From Gemmatimonadota bacterium (lineage in GTDB: Bacteria > Gemmatimonadota > Gemmatimonadetes > Longimicrobiales > Gaopeijiaceae): DNA of 38,064 nucleotides. The stretch is from contig JAJEBR010000039.1 in NCBI GenBank assembly GCA_022822445.1, positions 1 to 38,064 of the forward strand. The letters run 5' to 3'. Under the pieces are notes generated by a model. That model was not told the DNA's origin. It was given only the letters and a program-made list of their open reading frames with translations, and did no database searches. Each line of letters begins with the position of its first letter. Position 1 is the first letter of the stretch. This document shows positions 15,651-23,304 of this stretch, piece by piece. Both the position numbers and the translations under genes were made by a program.

Positions 15651-16043
15651 ATGACCGACGCCAACAACTCCACTGACGCCGCCGACGCCGCCGACGCCGC
15701 CGACGCCCCTGATCCCACCGACGACGGTGATTCCGCTGCCGACGGTGATTCCGCCGACTGCACGGACGCCACCGGTTCCGCCAACTCCCGGAAAAGCCGC
15801 AAACGCCCGGCCCGCGACCCCGTTGAACGCTATCTCAAGTCCTTGAGAATCGGCAAGTTCCCGGGCTTTACCTCGATGCTCGGCCTGATGTTCATCTGGC
15901 TGAAGCTGACCGGTCACATCGACTGGTCGTGGTGGTGGGTGCTTTCGCCCCTTCTGATCAAGGGCTCGTTTTCGCTGCTGTTGATCGCGGGGGTCGTCTG
16001 GGCCCTCAAGAAGAAGGGCTGGGAGCCCTCCGGGGATACCTGA
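15651..16043 (+). CDS. Small membrane protein resembling transmembrane Fragile-X-F family
   Basis: This is a 130-residue protein from ATG 15651 with GGAGG seven bases upstream. Residues 1-45 are acidic and low in complexity, with repeated AADAADA and DGDSAADGDS units. A basic hinge follows (SRKSRKRPARDPVERYLKSL). Two membrane helices lie at about residues 67-85 and 92-117. The loop between them, LKLTGHIDWSWWWVLSPLLI, is the recognisable motif of small prokaryotic and phage proteins annotated as transmembrane Fragile-X-F. Their function is unknown. It is the only plus-strand gene between 7.5 and 25.9 kb and ends at a double hairpin. Confidence 0.75.
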   Translation: MTDANNSTDAADAADAADAPDPTDDGDSAADGDSADCTDATGSANSRKSRKRPARDPVERYLKSLRIGKFPGFTSMLGLMFIWLKLTGHIDWSWWWVLSPLLIKGSFSLLLIAGVVWALKKKGWEPSGDT

Positions 16044-16057
16044 AGCGTTCCCGAATA

Positions 16058-16096
16058 GGGGTCCGTGAAGACCCCCTGTGAGCGGCCGGTCCGCTC
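16058..16096. terminator. Tandem hairpins between convergent genes
   Basis: GGGGTC (16058-16063) pairs with GACCCC (16070-16075). GAGCGG (16080-16085) pairs with CCGCTC (16091-16096), just touching the multicopper oxidase stop. They lie between two convergent genes and could end both transcripts. Confidence 0.55.
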
Positions 16097-17799
16097 TACC
16101 CCTCCACCGCAAAGTGGAACATCATCCCCGCGCTGAGGTGCTCGGCGATATGACAGTGCAGCATCCAGTCGCCGGGATTCGACATCTCCACCAGGATATC
16201 CATCGTTGAGCCGACCGGCACGATCGCCGTGTCCTTCCAGACCAGGTTGTCGTTGGGCGTGTCGTCGCGGGCGAGCACCACGAAGCGCTGGCCGTGGACG
16301 TGGATGGGGTGGTTCATGGGGTGGAACGAGTCGGGGGAGTTGAAGACGCGGATCTTCACGAGGTCGCCCTGCCGGAAGGTCCAGTGGATGTCCTCGTTTT
16401 CGCGGCCGGTGTCGGCGTCGCGCAGGATCCAGGTGACCTGGGTGCCCGCGGACAGCCAGTTCATCATCGGCATCGCGTCGTTCCACTCGATGGGGGGGAT
16501 GTACAGCGTGTCGATCTCCATGGAGCGGACGATCGGGAGCGGGAGGCCCTGGACTCGGACGGTGGCCTCGAGGGTGTGATCGGCGGGGCGGCCGAGGTGG
16601 GCGCGCAGGGCCGCGGTCTCGGCGGTGACGGCTTCGTTGGTGCGCAGGGTGGCGTGGGCGCGGGTGACTTCGTCGTCGACGGGCGGGCCGGCGACGGTGA
16701 CGAGCGCGAGGGTGTCGACGTGCGGGTAGAACTCGCCCCTGAAGTGGTTCACGGCCTGGATCGTGTTGGCGATCGCCACCTCCCCGGCCGCGGGGAAGAC
16801 GACATCGACGACGTACCGCTCGGCCGGCGCGATCACCACGCTCTGCACCCACATCTCCCGCTCGAAGCGGCCCACATCCGACGCGACCAGCTTCACCCGC
16901 GCGTTCCCGAAGGTGACGTTGTAGGTGCGGGTGTTGGCGACGTTGGTGAGGAGGAAGCGGATGACCTCGCCGGGGCGCGCGCCCAGCGTGTGTCCAGTCA
17001 CGCCGTTGACGAGCATCACGTTGCCGAAACGCCCCATCAGCGCGTGGGTGGGCGCCTCCTTCCCCCACGGGATGAAGCCGGCGTCGTCCATGAGGATGTC
17101 GTCCAGGACGAGCAGTTCGTCGCGGTGGGCGGGGCCATAGTAGTCCGGGTCGGGGGAGGTGACGCGGAGGTTGCCGTAGAGGCCGAGGTCCTGCTGGACG
17201 TCCTCGCGGACGTGCGGGTGGTACCAGAACATGCCCGCGTCGGGGACGTGGAGCTCGTAGGTGAAGGATTCGCCGACCCCGATCGGGTCCTGGGTGAGGC
17301 CGGGGACGCCGTCGAAGCGGTTCTCGAGGCGGAGGCCGTGCCAGTGGATGGTGGTGGGACTCTCGATCCGGTTGGTGACGCGCACCACGACGGTCGAGCC
17401 CTGCGGCGCCTCGATCAGGGGGCCGGGATACTGGCCGTTGTAGCCGTACATCGCGGCCGTGTGGCCGTTGAGCGTGCGCCGCACGATCGAGACTTCGACG
17501 TCGAAGGTGTCGCCGGGCTCCAGGTGGACGACTTCGCCGGGCCGCGCCTCCGGGAGCGTCATGAGGTCGATGCCGGCCGCCGCGAGGAACGGCTCGACCG
17601 GCGGCAGCGCCATCTCCAGCCCCGGGATCATCGGCATGTTCGGATCCATCGGCGGCATGCGCCAGCCGCCGCCCATCATCATGTGGCCGGCGTGGTCCAT
17701 CTCCTGGGCGGCCGCGGGTGCGGCGGGGACAACGAGCACGGCAGCGAGCAACTGCAGCGCCGAAGAAGCCGAGGTGGTCCGGGCCGGTCGCACGGTCAC
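16096..17799 (-). CDS. Multicopper oxidase
   Basis: This is a 567-residue protein read from GTG at 17797-17799, which overlaps the vapC stop codon (GTGA). The signal peptide is residues 1-32 (SALQLLAAVLVVPAAPAAAQ). A Met/His-rich stretch follows (HAGHMMMGGG, MPPMDPNMPMIPG), as in copper-handling enzymes. All copper-binding motifs are present: HWHG (152-155), WYHPH (192-196), the segment HPMNHPIHVHGQRF, and HCHIAEHLSAGMM (548-560) with the type 1 Cys549, His554 and Met559. It should oxidise Cu(I), metal ions or phenolics with reduction of O2 to water in the periplasm. The substrate cannot be read from sequence. No Shine-Dalgarno lies before the GTG, so translation probably depends on vapC. Confidence 0.92.
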   Translation of the reverse strand: MTVRPARTTSASSALQLLAAVLVVPAAPAAAQEMDHAGHMMMGGGWRMPPMDPNMPMIPGLEMALPPVEPFLAAAGIDLMTLPEARPGEVVHLEPGDTFDVEVSIVRRTLNGHTAAMYGYNGQYPGPLIEAPQGSTVVVRVTNRIESPTTIHWHGLRLENRFDGVPGLTQDPIGVGESFTYELHVPDAGMFWYHPHVREDVQQDLGLYGNLRVTSPDPDYYGPAHRDELLVLDDILMDDAGFIPWGKEAPTHALMGRFGNVMLVNGVTGHTLGARPGEVIRFLLTNVANTRTYNVTFGNARVKLVASDVGRFEREMWVQSVVIAPAERYVVDVVFPAAGEVAIANTIQAVNHFRGEFYPHVDTLALVTVAGPPVDDEVTRAHATLRTNEAVTAETAALRAHLGRPADHTLEATVRVQGLPLPIVRSMEIDTLYIPPIEWNDAMPMMNWLSAGTQVTWILRDADTGRENEDIHWTFRQGDLVKIRVFNSPDSFHPMNHPIHVHGQRFVVLARDDTPNDNLVWKDTAIVPVGSTMDILVEMSNPGDWMLHCHIAEHLSAGMMFHFAVEG

Positions 17800-18182
17800 G
17801 CCGCTTCGATATCGGTTTGAGAGAAATCGCCGCCCTTGAACAGGAGCGGCTCGCCTGTCGTCCTGGCGAGCGCGTACGCGAAGCAGTCGCCGAAGTTCAG
17901 GGCGGCCGGGTGATTTCCCTTGCCGAAGCGGCGCCACGCACGGCGCGCCCCCTCCAGGTGTTCCACCGTGATGGGCACCAGCTCGATCTCCGCCCGCTCC
18001 AGTAGCGCATCGAGATCGTGGGCAGCCGTCGCGCCGCCCCGACGCTCCAGGGCAATGGAGGCCTCGAGTACGTTGGCGACGGACATGCGGCATGGGTACG
18101 CAGCCATGATCGCGGAGGCATGACGCCGCGCGTCCGCCTCGCCAAACAGGATCGCGAGCACCGCCGAGCTATCGACGATCAC
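17796..18182 (-). CDS. vapC: VapC toxin, PIN-domain ribonuclease
   Basis: This is a 128-residue PIN domain. The acidic metal-binding residues are all in place: D4 (MIVDSSAVLAIL), E40 (NVLEASIALE), D99 (LNFGDCFAYALA) and D119 (FKGGDF). VapC toxins are known to cleave specific RNAs such as initiator tRNA or the sarcin-ricin loop. It starts with GTG overlapping the vapB stop (GTGA) and its own stop overlaps the multicopper oxidase start. That order is unusual because a toxin gene normally ends its operon. Confidence 0.93.
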   Translation of the reverse strand: MIVDSSAVLAILFGEADARRHASAIMAAYPCRMSVANVLEASIALERRGGATAAHDLDALLERAEIELVPITVEHLEGARRAWRRFGKGNHPAALNFGDCFAYALARTTGEPLLFKGGDFSQTDIEAA

Positions 18183-18436
18183 CCGGGAAGGCCCTGATCG
18201 TCATACAGCAGGTCGCCATGTTCGATCGCCGATGGCCCGGGTTCCAGCGACTCGGCGCAGCGTCGGCCGATGGCCAGCAATTCGGCGACACGGCCATCCA
18301 GGTCTCGCCGGCGCCTCTCGCGCGCGAGCCGCTCGCGAAGCGCGACGGTGATCGCGCCGGTCATGGTCTCACCGGTCAGCCGGGCGAGGTCGCGGGCGAG
18401 CAGACAGGTCTCGTCATTCTTGATGTTGAGTCCCAT
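18179..18436 (-). CDS. vapB: VapB antitoxin (Rv0623-like)
   Basis: This is an 85-residue protein from the ATG at 18434-18436, with GGAAG upstream. Its opening MGLNIKNDETCLLARDLARL, then TGETMTGAITVALRERL, is the signature of the Rv0623/PSK family of VapB antitoxins. The C-terminal part (AIEHGDLLYDDQGLPG) ends with the toxin-binding tail. It should bind VapC and autoregulate the vapBC promoter. The frame extends upstream to 18502 but the conserved start is clear. Confidence 0.9.
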   Translation of the reverse strand: MGLNIKNDETCLLARDLARLTGETMTGAITVALRERLARERRRRDLDGRVAELLAIGRRCAESLEPGPSAIEHGDLLYDDQGLPG

Positions 18437-18556
18437 GGTCGTCTTCCGGGGTAGAAAGCGTAACTCCGTATCTACCCTATCTCCGTTCGCCGGTGGAAAC
18501 AAGGGATGGCGGAAGCGCGACAGGTAGCGGAAGTGTGATGCCTGCCAGTCGATGGG

Positions 18557-19150
18557 CTACTCATACCCGTAGGCCGCGCAGTTTTCCTGTTCGAAGGGGC
18601 CGTGGCCGGCCATCGTGTGCATCATCCCGCTGCGCGACATGCCGCGGATCACGATGGGGCCCGTCCACGTGGCCGCGTCGGGGTCGAAGGCGGGCTCCAG
18701 GGTGACGACCACGAGGAACTTGTTCCACGCGACCTTGCCGGAGAAGGCGGCCGGGTCGGTCATCTCTCCGGCGGGCACGATCTCGTCCAGCTCGGGGGTG
18801 GTGGTCCACACGACGTAGGTGCCGGTGCGCGCCGGGTTGAGGCGCTCGAAGCGGACCGTGAAGTCGTAGAGGTAGCTGCCGTCTTCGGTGAGGGAGATGC
18901 CGAAGGGCGACCTGGCGAAGACGATCTCGCCGACTCCGGTCGCGTTGCCGGTGCCGGGGACGCGCCGGGTCGACACCATGGGGAAGCGGTAGTAGTCGGG
19001 GCCGCACCCCGCGAGCAACCCGGCCACCTCGGAAGGCGAGCCGGCCACCCGCCCGGCGTTCTCGGCGTCTGGAGCCGCGGCCATGACGGCCAGCGCCGCC
19101 GCGAGTGCGAGCCAGCCTCCCGGTCGCCCGGATCCAGTCCCCCTGCTCAT
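18557..19150 (-). CDS. Secreted protein of unknown function
   Basis: This is a 197-residue protein from an ATG at 19148-19150 with GGAGAGGAAGGG just upstream. The signal peptide covers about residues 1-32 (GGWLALAAALAVMAAAPDAE). The mature part is predicted to be mostly beta, with motifs FPMVSTRRVPGTGNATG, YDFTVRFERLNPARTGTYVV and WTGPIVIRGMSRSGMMHTMAG. The Met/His-containing SGMMHTMAGHGPF near the C-terminus could touch a metal, but that is speculation. I do not recognise a family with confidence. It lies 70 bp downstream of the LVIVD beta-propeller gene on the same strand and probably shares its transcript. Confidence 0.7.
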   Translation of the reverse strand: MSRGTGSGRPGGWLALAAALAVMAAAPDAENAGRVAGSPSEVAGLLAGCGPDYYRFPMVSTRRVPGTGNATGVGEIVFARSPFGISLTEDGSYLYDFTVRFERLNPARTGTYVVWTTTPELDEIVPAGEMTDPAAFSGKVAWNKFLVVVTLEPAFDPDAATWTGPIVIRGMSRSGMMHTMAGHGPFEQENCAAYGYE

Positions 19151-19164
19151 GCCCTTCCTCTCCG

Positions 19165-19206
19165 GGACCCATCCAGCCATATCACGGACCCATATAGCCA
19201 TACAAC
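19165..19206 (-). repeat. 21-bp direct repeat, two units
   Basis: GGACCCATCCAGCCATATCA (plus C) at 19165-19185 is followed directly by GGACCCATATAGCCATACAA (plus C) at 19186-19206, matching at 17 of 21 positions. It fills the gap between the LVIVD gene and the secreted-protein gene. It is either a small regulatory duplication or a decayed tandem repeat. Confidence 0.6.
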
Positions 19207-19220
19207 ATACCCCTCCTCTG

Positions 19221-20630
19221 TCAGCTGATCGGGCGCTTGACCGGCCCGTTGTCCCAGTCCTGGGCCGACGAGATGTTGGGAACGCCCCAGTCCTCGCCGT
19301 TCCAGCCGCTGAATCCGTCCATGCGGAAGGTCCAGAAGCCGGTGGTCATGTCGCTGACGACGATCAGGCCGTCGGCGTTGCGGATGTCGACTCCGAAGGC
19401 GCCGTTGAAGACGGGGGTGCGGTCCCGGTTGGGAGGGCCGGTGTAGGTGTCGTAGTAGCCGACGGTTACGGGGTTCTCGGGGTCCATCAGCGAGAAGATC
19501 TGGAGGCCGTCGAGGTAGCCGGACGCGAAGACGTAGGGCCAGCGGACCTCGTGGTTGTGGACGAGGTTCTGCCAGTCGGCGGTCCACGCGGAGATGGGGC
19601 GGCTGATGTTGGTGACCTGGCCGTCGAGGGCAGGCTGGAGGTCGAAGATGCGGATCGGCGCGTACTGGTACTCGGTCTCGGCGACGACGTAGCGGCCGTC
19701 GGGGCTCGGGGTGAAGGTGTGCCCGCCGCGCACGCCGCTGACGCCCACGAGGGTGACGCGCAGCTCGGGGTTGTCGAGGTCGCTGACGTCGTAGATGTAG
19801 TAGCCGCCGCTGCCGCCGCCGTAGAAGCGGTCCTCGCCGGTGTCGGGGTGATAGCCGACGTAGAAGTCGTGGTATCCGCGGCCACCGCGGTTGAACTCGG
19901 TCTCGGGGACGGGGACGCGGCCGACCAGCGCGTTCTCCAGGTCGCCGGAGACGACGCGCGCCATGTCGTATACGTGGGCAAAGGGGCCGCGCACGGTGCT
20001 GAAGAGGAGGACCCGCCCGTCGGAGTGCTTGTAGACGAAGATGTTGTGGAAGCCGCCGGGGAGCTCGGGCTCGCGGATGCGGGCGACTTCGCGGACGGTG
20101 GAGGCGTCGGGCAGCCCGGTGACGTCGAGGACGACCGCGCCCAGGTCCGGGTTCGGCCCGCCCTGCCCGAACTGCAGCGACTGCACGACGTAGTAGCGGT
20201 CGCCGATCTTGAAGTGCTTGACGTCCATGCCACCGGTGCGCATGTGCAGGTCCTGGTTCTCGATCCGCCACTCGTAGAGGACCTCGGGGTGCTCCGGATC
20301 GGCGATCGAGATGATGTCGAGGCCCTTCGGTCCGATGTCCCCGTAGACCATGCGCGCGACGTACGCGTAGGGGCGGTCCATCTCCTGCTCCATGTCGATG
20401 TCGGCCACGGAGAGGCGCGGGCCCAGGGGGATGTGCCCGAGGATGTCGATGTTGTCGCTCCCCGGCTTGACGGGGGTCCACTGGGCGTGGGCCGCGGGGG
20501 CGATGGCGAGGAGGGTTGCGGCGGCGGCGAGGAAGGCGGCGGTGATGCGAACCGCTCCGGGAAAGCGCCCTCCGCTGGCATCCCGCGCCGCGATGGCGGC
20601 GAATCTCTTGTGAACCGTCTGAAGACTCAT
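19221..20630 (-). CDS. Secreted LVIVD-repeat beta-propeller protein
   Basis: This is a 469-residue protein from an ATG at 20628-20630 with GGAG upstream. A long signal peptide ends near residue 49 (ITAAFLAAAATLLAIAPAAH). The rest consists of repeated blades of the form GLDIISIADPEHPEVLYEW, YYIYDVSDLDNPELRVTLVG and LQIFSLMDPENPVTVGYYDT, which is the LVIVD-type beta-propeller pattern. The length is typical. Such secreted propellers are thought to mediate binding and have no shown enzyme activity. An HNHEVRWPYVFASGYLDG segment carries conserved-looking His residues. Its neighbours are the secreted protein downstream and, further on, the copper oxidase operon, which suggests a shared envelope role. 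Confidence 0.88.
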   Translation of the reverse strand: MSLQTVHKRFAAIAARDASGGRFPGAVRITAAFLAAAATLLAIAPAAHAQWTPVKPGSDNIDILGHIPLGPRLSVADIDMEQEMDRPYAYVARMVYGDIGPKGLDIISIADPEHPEVLYEWRIENQDLHMRTGGMDVKHFKIGDRYYVVQSLQFGQGGPNPDLGAVVLDVTGLPDASTVREVARIREPELPGGFHNIFVYKHSDGRVLLFSTVRGPFAHVYDMARVVSGDLENALVGRVPVPETEFNRGGRGYHDFYVGYHPDTGEDRFYGGGSGGYYIYDVSDLDNPELRVTLVGVSGVRGGHTFTPSPDGRYVVAETEYQYAPIRIFDLQPALDGQVTNISRPISAWTADWQNLVHNHEVRWPYVFASGYLDGLQIFSLMDPENPVTVGYYDTYTGPPNRDRTPVFNGAFGVDIRNADGLIVVSDMTTGFWTFRMDGFSGWNGEDWGVPNISSAQDWDNGPVKRPIS

Positions 20631-20660
20631 TTGCCCGACTCCGTTGATGGCTGGCGTTGG

Positions 20661-20685
20661 CGGGCGAGCCCGGGCGGGTCGCCCG
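20661..20685. terminator. Hairpin between HupE and LVIVD genes
   Basis: CGGGCGA (20661-20667) pairs with TCGCCCG (20679-20685) across an 11-base loop. It lies 90 bp past the HupE stop and 31 bp upstream of the LVIVD start, so it could end the upstream operon or fold in the LVIVD leader. Confidence 0.4.
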
Positions 20686-20775
20686 TGACCAAATTAGCGG
20701 GTCGGATTCCGCGGGGGCAATCGGCCATGCCGGCGGCCGCGCGCCCGGCGGACGGTCAGCAAGTGGCGGTGGCGG

Positions 20776-21495
20776 TCACCACGGCCAGCGCTGGACGGCC
20801 ATGGTGGCGGCGATGCCGCCGACGGCGAGGGAGACGGCGGCGTTCCAGGCTTTCTGCGGCAGGCGGGTGGCAGGCGCCGCGGCGGTCCGGACCGCGTGAG
20901 CCCCCCAGGTGACCGCGGCCCCGAGCGCGAGCACCGCGCCCGCCACCACGATCTGCGCGAGCTCCAGCCCGATGTTGAAGGACAGCAGCGGGACGAAGAG
21001 GTTCCGCTCGTCGCCGAGCGCGATGCGCAGGAAGTTGGAGAAGCCCAGCCCGTGGATGAGGCCGAAGCCGAGGGCGAGCGCGTAGCGGAGGGGGCGCGCG
21101 GCGACGCGGTGCCCGGCGGGCTGCTGGTGCCCCTGCCCGGCGACGCCCTCTCGCGGGTGCCCGGCAGGGCCCTCTCGCCCGCGCCCGGCGGGGCCTGCTC
21201 GCGGCTGCCTCGCACGGCCCATTCGCCGCAGGCCGACCAGGTTGGTGGCCGCAGTGACGACGATCGTGACGGGGATGAGGAACTCGACCAGCGACGTGTC
21301 GACCCGCACCAGCCGGAGGGTGGCCAACGCCAGCGACACCGAGTGGCCGATTGTGAAAGCGGTCACAAGCACGAGCAGTTCGCGCCAGCGGGTCAGGGAA
21401 TACGCGGCGCACAGTCCCGCGATGAAGAGGATGTGATCGTAGCCGCGCAGGTCGAGCAGGTGCTCGAAGCCGAGTTCCAGGTAGACGGCGAACAT
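20776..21495 (-). CDS. HupE/UreJ family membrane protein
   Basis: This is a 239-residue protein from ATG at 21493-21495. It has the HupE/UreJ_2 signatures: RGYDHILFIAGL (17-28), VTAFTIGHSVSLALATL (44-60) and GFGLIHGLGFSNFLRIALG (143-161). About six membrane helices can be seen. Relatives are linked to nickel or metal uptake, but the transported species is not established. Residues 94-135, in the central loop, are a Gly/Arg/Pro-rich insert made of eight-residue repeats (GPAGRGRE, GPAGHPRE, GVAGQGHQ). It follows the PHP-domain gene by 8 bp and should be cotranscribed with it. Confidence 0.88.
   Translation of the reverse strand: MFAVYLELGFEHLLDLRGYDHILFIAGLCAAYSLTRWRELLVLVTAFTIGHSVSLALATLRLVRVDTSLVEFLIPVTIVVTAATNLVGLRRMGRARQPRAGPAGRGREGPAGHPREGVAGQGHQQPAGHRVAARPLRYALALGFGLIHGLGFSNFLRIALGDERNLFVPLLSFNIGLELAQIVVAGAVLALGAAVTWGAHAVRTAAAPATRLPQKAWNAAVSLAVGGIAATMAVQRWPW
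21124..21195 (-). repeat. 24-bp in-frame tandem repeat in the HupE loop
   Basis: Three 24-bp units encode GPAGRGRE, GPAGHPRE and GVAGQGHQ, and a fourth partial unit (PAGHRVA) follows. The array sits in a hydrophilic loop between membrane helices, where length changes are likely to be tolerated. Confidence 0.7.
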
Positions 21496-21503
21496 GGGCG
21501 GCC

Positions 21504-22919
21504 CTAGCGGCGTGCCCCGCCCTGACGGCGCCTTCCACCCTGGCGGTGCCCCCGCCCGGGCACTGCCCCCGCCCTGACGCGCGCCGCGGCCCTCGCGCGC
21601 ACCGCCATCCAGAGCGCGGCCCAGGCCAGCCACGAAAGCCGCTCGGCGAGGGTGAGCGCGCGGAAGTGCTCCCACGCGAGCAAGGGGACGGTCGCGGCGA
21701 GCGCGGCCGCGTTGCCGTCGTGGTACGGGATTCGCCGCTCCACCACGGTCACCGCGCGGCGGCGCTCCCGGTGCAGCAGTTCCTCGATTGCGCCACCGAG
21801 CTCGTCCGGCGACATCTCGCGCCACCCCGGGATCCGCATCACGCTCCAGGCAGGGACGGTGCGTCCCCATCCGTGCACGTTGGTGCCCGCCACCACCGCC
21901 AGATCCATGGAGTCGGCGAGCGCGAGGATCTCGCCGCGCTGCCGGTGGACCTGTTCCAGCCCGCGCGGCGCCCCGTCGCTGAGTTCGACGCCGATCACAC
22001 CGGCGGGCTCCCTGTCAGTGAGCGGCACGATCTGGTCGAGGGGGCCCGGGAGGGCGTAGAGCATCGTGGGGGGCGGCGCGCCCCGGTCGCTTGCCGCGGC
22101 GATCAAGTCGGGGTCGAGGTGGTGCCAGGTGCTGTCGAGGGCGAAGACATAGCGGGACCGGTCGCCGAGGATGTTGGTGTGGCGGTTGCGCAACCGCACC
22201 TCCATGCCGCTCAGCAGGACGGTGCGGTCGCCGGACCGCGCCGGGTTCTCCGGGAGCGCTTCGTCCACGCCCGCCCAGGTGTAGTGGTCGGTGACGTAGG
22301 CCGCATCGAACCCCCCGGCTTCGTGCCATGCGCGGTTGCGCGCAGCCGTGAAGAGGGACCACCCGTCGTGGGACTGGTTGGTGTGCGAATGGAAGTTCAC
22401 CGCGAGGTGGTCGTCGGATGCGAGCCGGATCCCGGTCATGGGACGCGGGATCAGGGCCGCGGCCGTGTAGAAGGCGAGCAGGGCGGCGAGGGCGCCGAGC
22501 GCGAGGAGGGGTTCCAGCGCGAGGCGGCGCACCAACGGGCGGAGTCTGACACCTGCCGGTCGAACCGCCACCGGGCGTCGGGTCTCCACCGGCAAACCGG
22601 CCGTCACCAGCCGCCTGGATGTCATCAGCCGCCCGGCCGCCACCAGCCGCCAGGCCGCGTACATCACAATCAGTGTGCCGAGAACCGCGTAGTGCTGGCT
22701 GACCGTGAGGAGCGTCAGCGTGTCCCAGACACCGAAGAGGGGTGCGCCGAGGAGGTAGCCGAGGGGCTGGTGGAGCTCCGCGCCGGAGACGACCTGAAGC
22801 GTGACCGCGTCCCGCAATGGAGGCGCGGCGGCAAGGGCGGAGGCCATAACCAATGCGGACACGGCGAGCGATCCACCAAAGCGGTGCAGCACCGCGCTCG
22901 CCCTCGCCGTCGCCCTCAT
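21504..22919 (-). CDS. Membrane-anchored PHP-domain metal-dependent phosphoesterase-like protein
   Basis: This is a 471-residue protein from an ATG at 22917-22919 that overlaps the hipA-stump stop (ATGA). N-terminal membrane helices lie at about 15-33, 76-94 and 136-157. The PHP-like part begins at LAVNFHSHTNQSHDGWSLFT with the metal-binding HSH (177-179), then AYVTDHYTW (208-216), LLSGMEVRLRNRHTN and VAGTNVHGWGR. These match the CehA/McbA type of PHP hydrolase. One more membrane helix (RLSWLAWAALWMAV) and an Arg/Gly-rich tail end the protein. The active site probably faces the periplasm. It is followed after 8 bp by the HupE gene. It lacks its own Shine-Dalgarno and is likely translated by coupling. 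Confidence 0.8.
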   Translation of the reverse strand: MRATARASAVLHRFGGSLAVSALVMASALAAAPPLRDAVTLQVVSGAELHQPLGYLLGAPLFGVWDTLTLLTVSQHYAVLGTLIVMYAAWRLVAAGRLMTSRRLVTAGLPVETRRPVAVRPAGVRLRPLVRRLALEPLLALGALAALLAFYTAAALIPRPMTGIRLASDDHLAVNFHSHTNQSHDGWSLFTAARNRAWHEAGGFDAAYVTDHYTWAGVDEALPENPARSGDRTVLLSGMEVRLRNRHTNILGDRSRYVFALDSTWHHLDPDLIAAASDRGAPPPTMLYALPGPLDQIVPLTDREPAGVIGVELSDGAPRGLEQVHRQRGEILALADSMDLAVVAGTNVHGWGRTVPAWSVMRIPGWREMSPDELGGAIEELLHRERRRAVTVVERRIPYHDGNAAALAATVPLLAWEHFRALTLAERLSWLAWAALWMAVRARAAARVRAGAVPGRGHRQGGRRRQGGARR

Positions 22920-23014
22920 CGCGCTGTCCGCGCCAGCCGCGCCTCCGGGTATCGGCCAGGGCCCAGCCAACCGACCAGGACATCGTCCCACCAGACGCTG
23001 AGGGTTTCCGTCAC
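22916..23014 (-). pseudogene. hipA stump, 32 codons
   Basis: A GTG at 23012-23014 overlaps the hipB stop (GTGA). The 32-residue frame contains TETLSVWWDDVLVGWLGPG, matching the first beta strands of HipA N-subdomain 1 (compare VRARVGLWGREVGML in the intact HipA of this window). The frame then ends at TGA, which overlaps the PHP gene's ATG. All kinase motifs are missing. I read it as a hipA deletion remnant that now joins hipB to the PHP gene. Confidence 0.65.
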
Positions 23015-23298
23015 AGCTGCGGCCGCCTCCACGATCGGCGCCGGCGCACCCACGGCGGTTCCGTCGCCACCACCCGCGTGACACCGTCCGGATCCGCGCG
23101 GGGGGCCTCGATATGCAGGCTGCACCCCAGGGCCTCCAGTACGGCGAGCACCTTTCCGACCCCGGCCGTCGTCTTGCCGCGTTCCAGCTCCGAGAGGAAC
23201 CGCACGCCAACGCCGGCCACGCCCGCGAGCTGATCCTGTCGCAGGCCTTGGGACCGGCGCACAGAGCGCACGATACTACCTATTTCAGAAGGCGTCAT
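23011..23298 (-). CDS. hipB: HipB-like XRE regulator without a HipA partner
   Basis: This is a 95-residue protein from ATG at 23296-23298. The HTH_3 domain is IGSIVRSVRRSQGLRQDQLA, then GVAGVGVRFLSELERGKTTAG, then VGKVLAVLEALGCSLHIEAP (residues 6-69). This matches HipB closely, including the C-terminal beta strand (SLHIEAP). The tail (PWVRRRRSWRRPQL) is basic. The downstream hipA is reduced to a 32-codon stump, so this may be a free regulator. Palindromes TTCCCGNNCGGGAA directly upstream are the likely autoregulatory operators. Confidence 0.85.
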   Translation of the reverse strand: MTPSEIGSIVRSVRRSQGLRQDQLAGVAGVGVRFLSELERGKTTAGVGKVLAVLEALGCSLHIEAPRADPDGVTRVVATEPPWVRRRRSWRRPQL

Positions 23299-23304
23299 GG
23301 GAAT

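Noticed and set aside
19083-20912. A 609-codon plus-strand frame opposite the LVIVD genes
   Set aside because: Its composition (long Val/Asp/Gly strings) has no domain pattern; the minus-strand genes there have signal peptides, Shine-Dalgarno sites and recognisable repeats.
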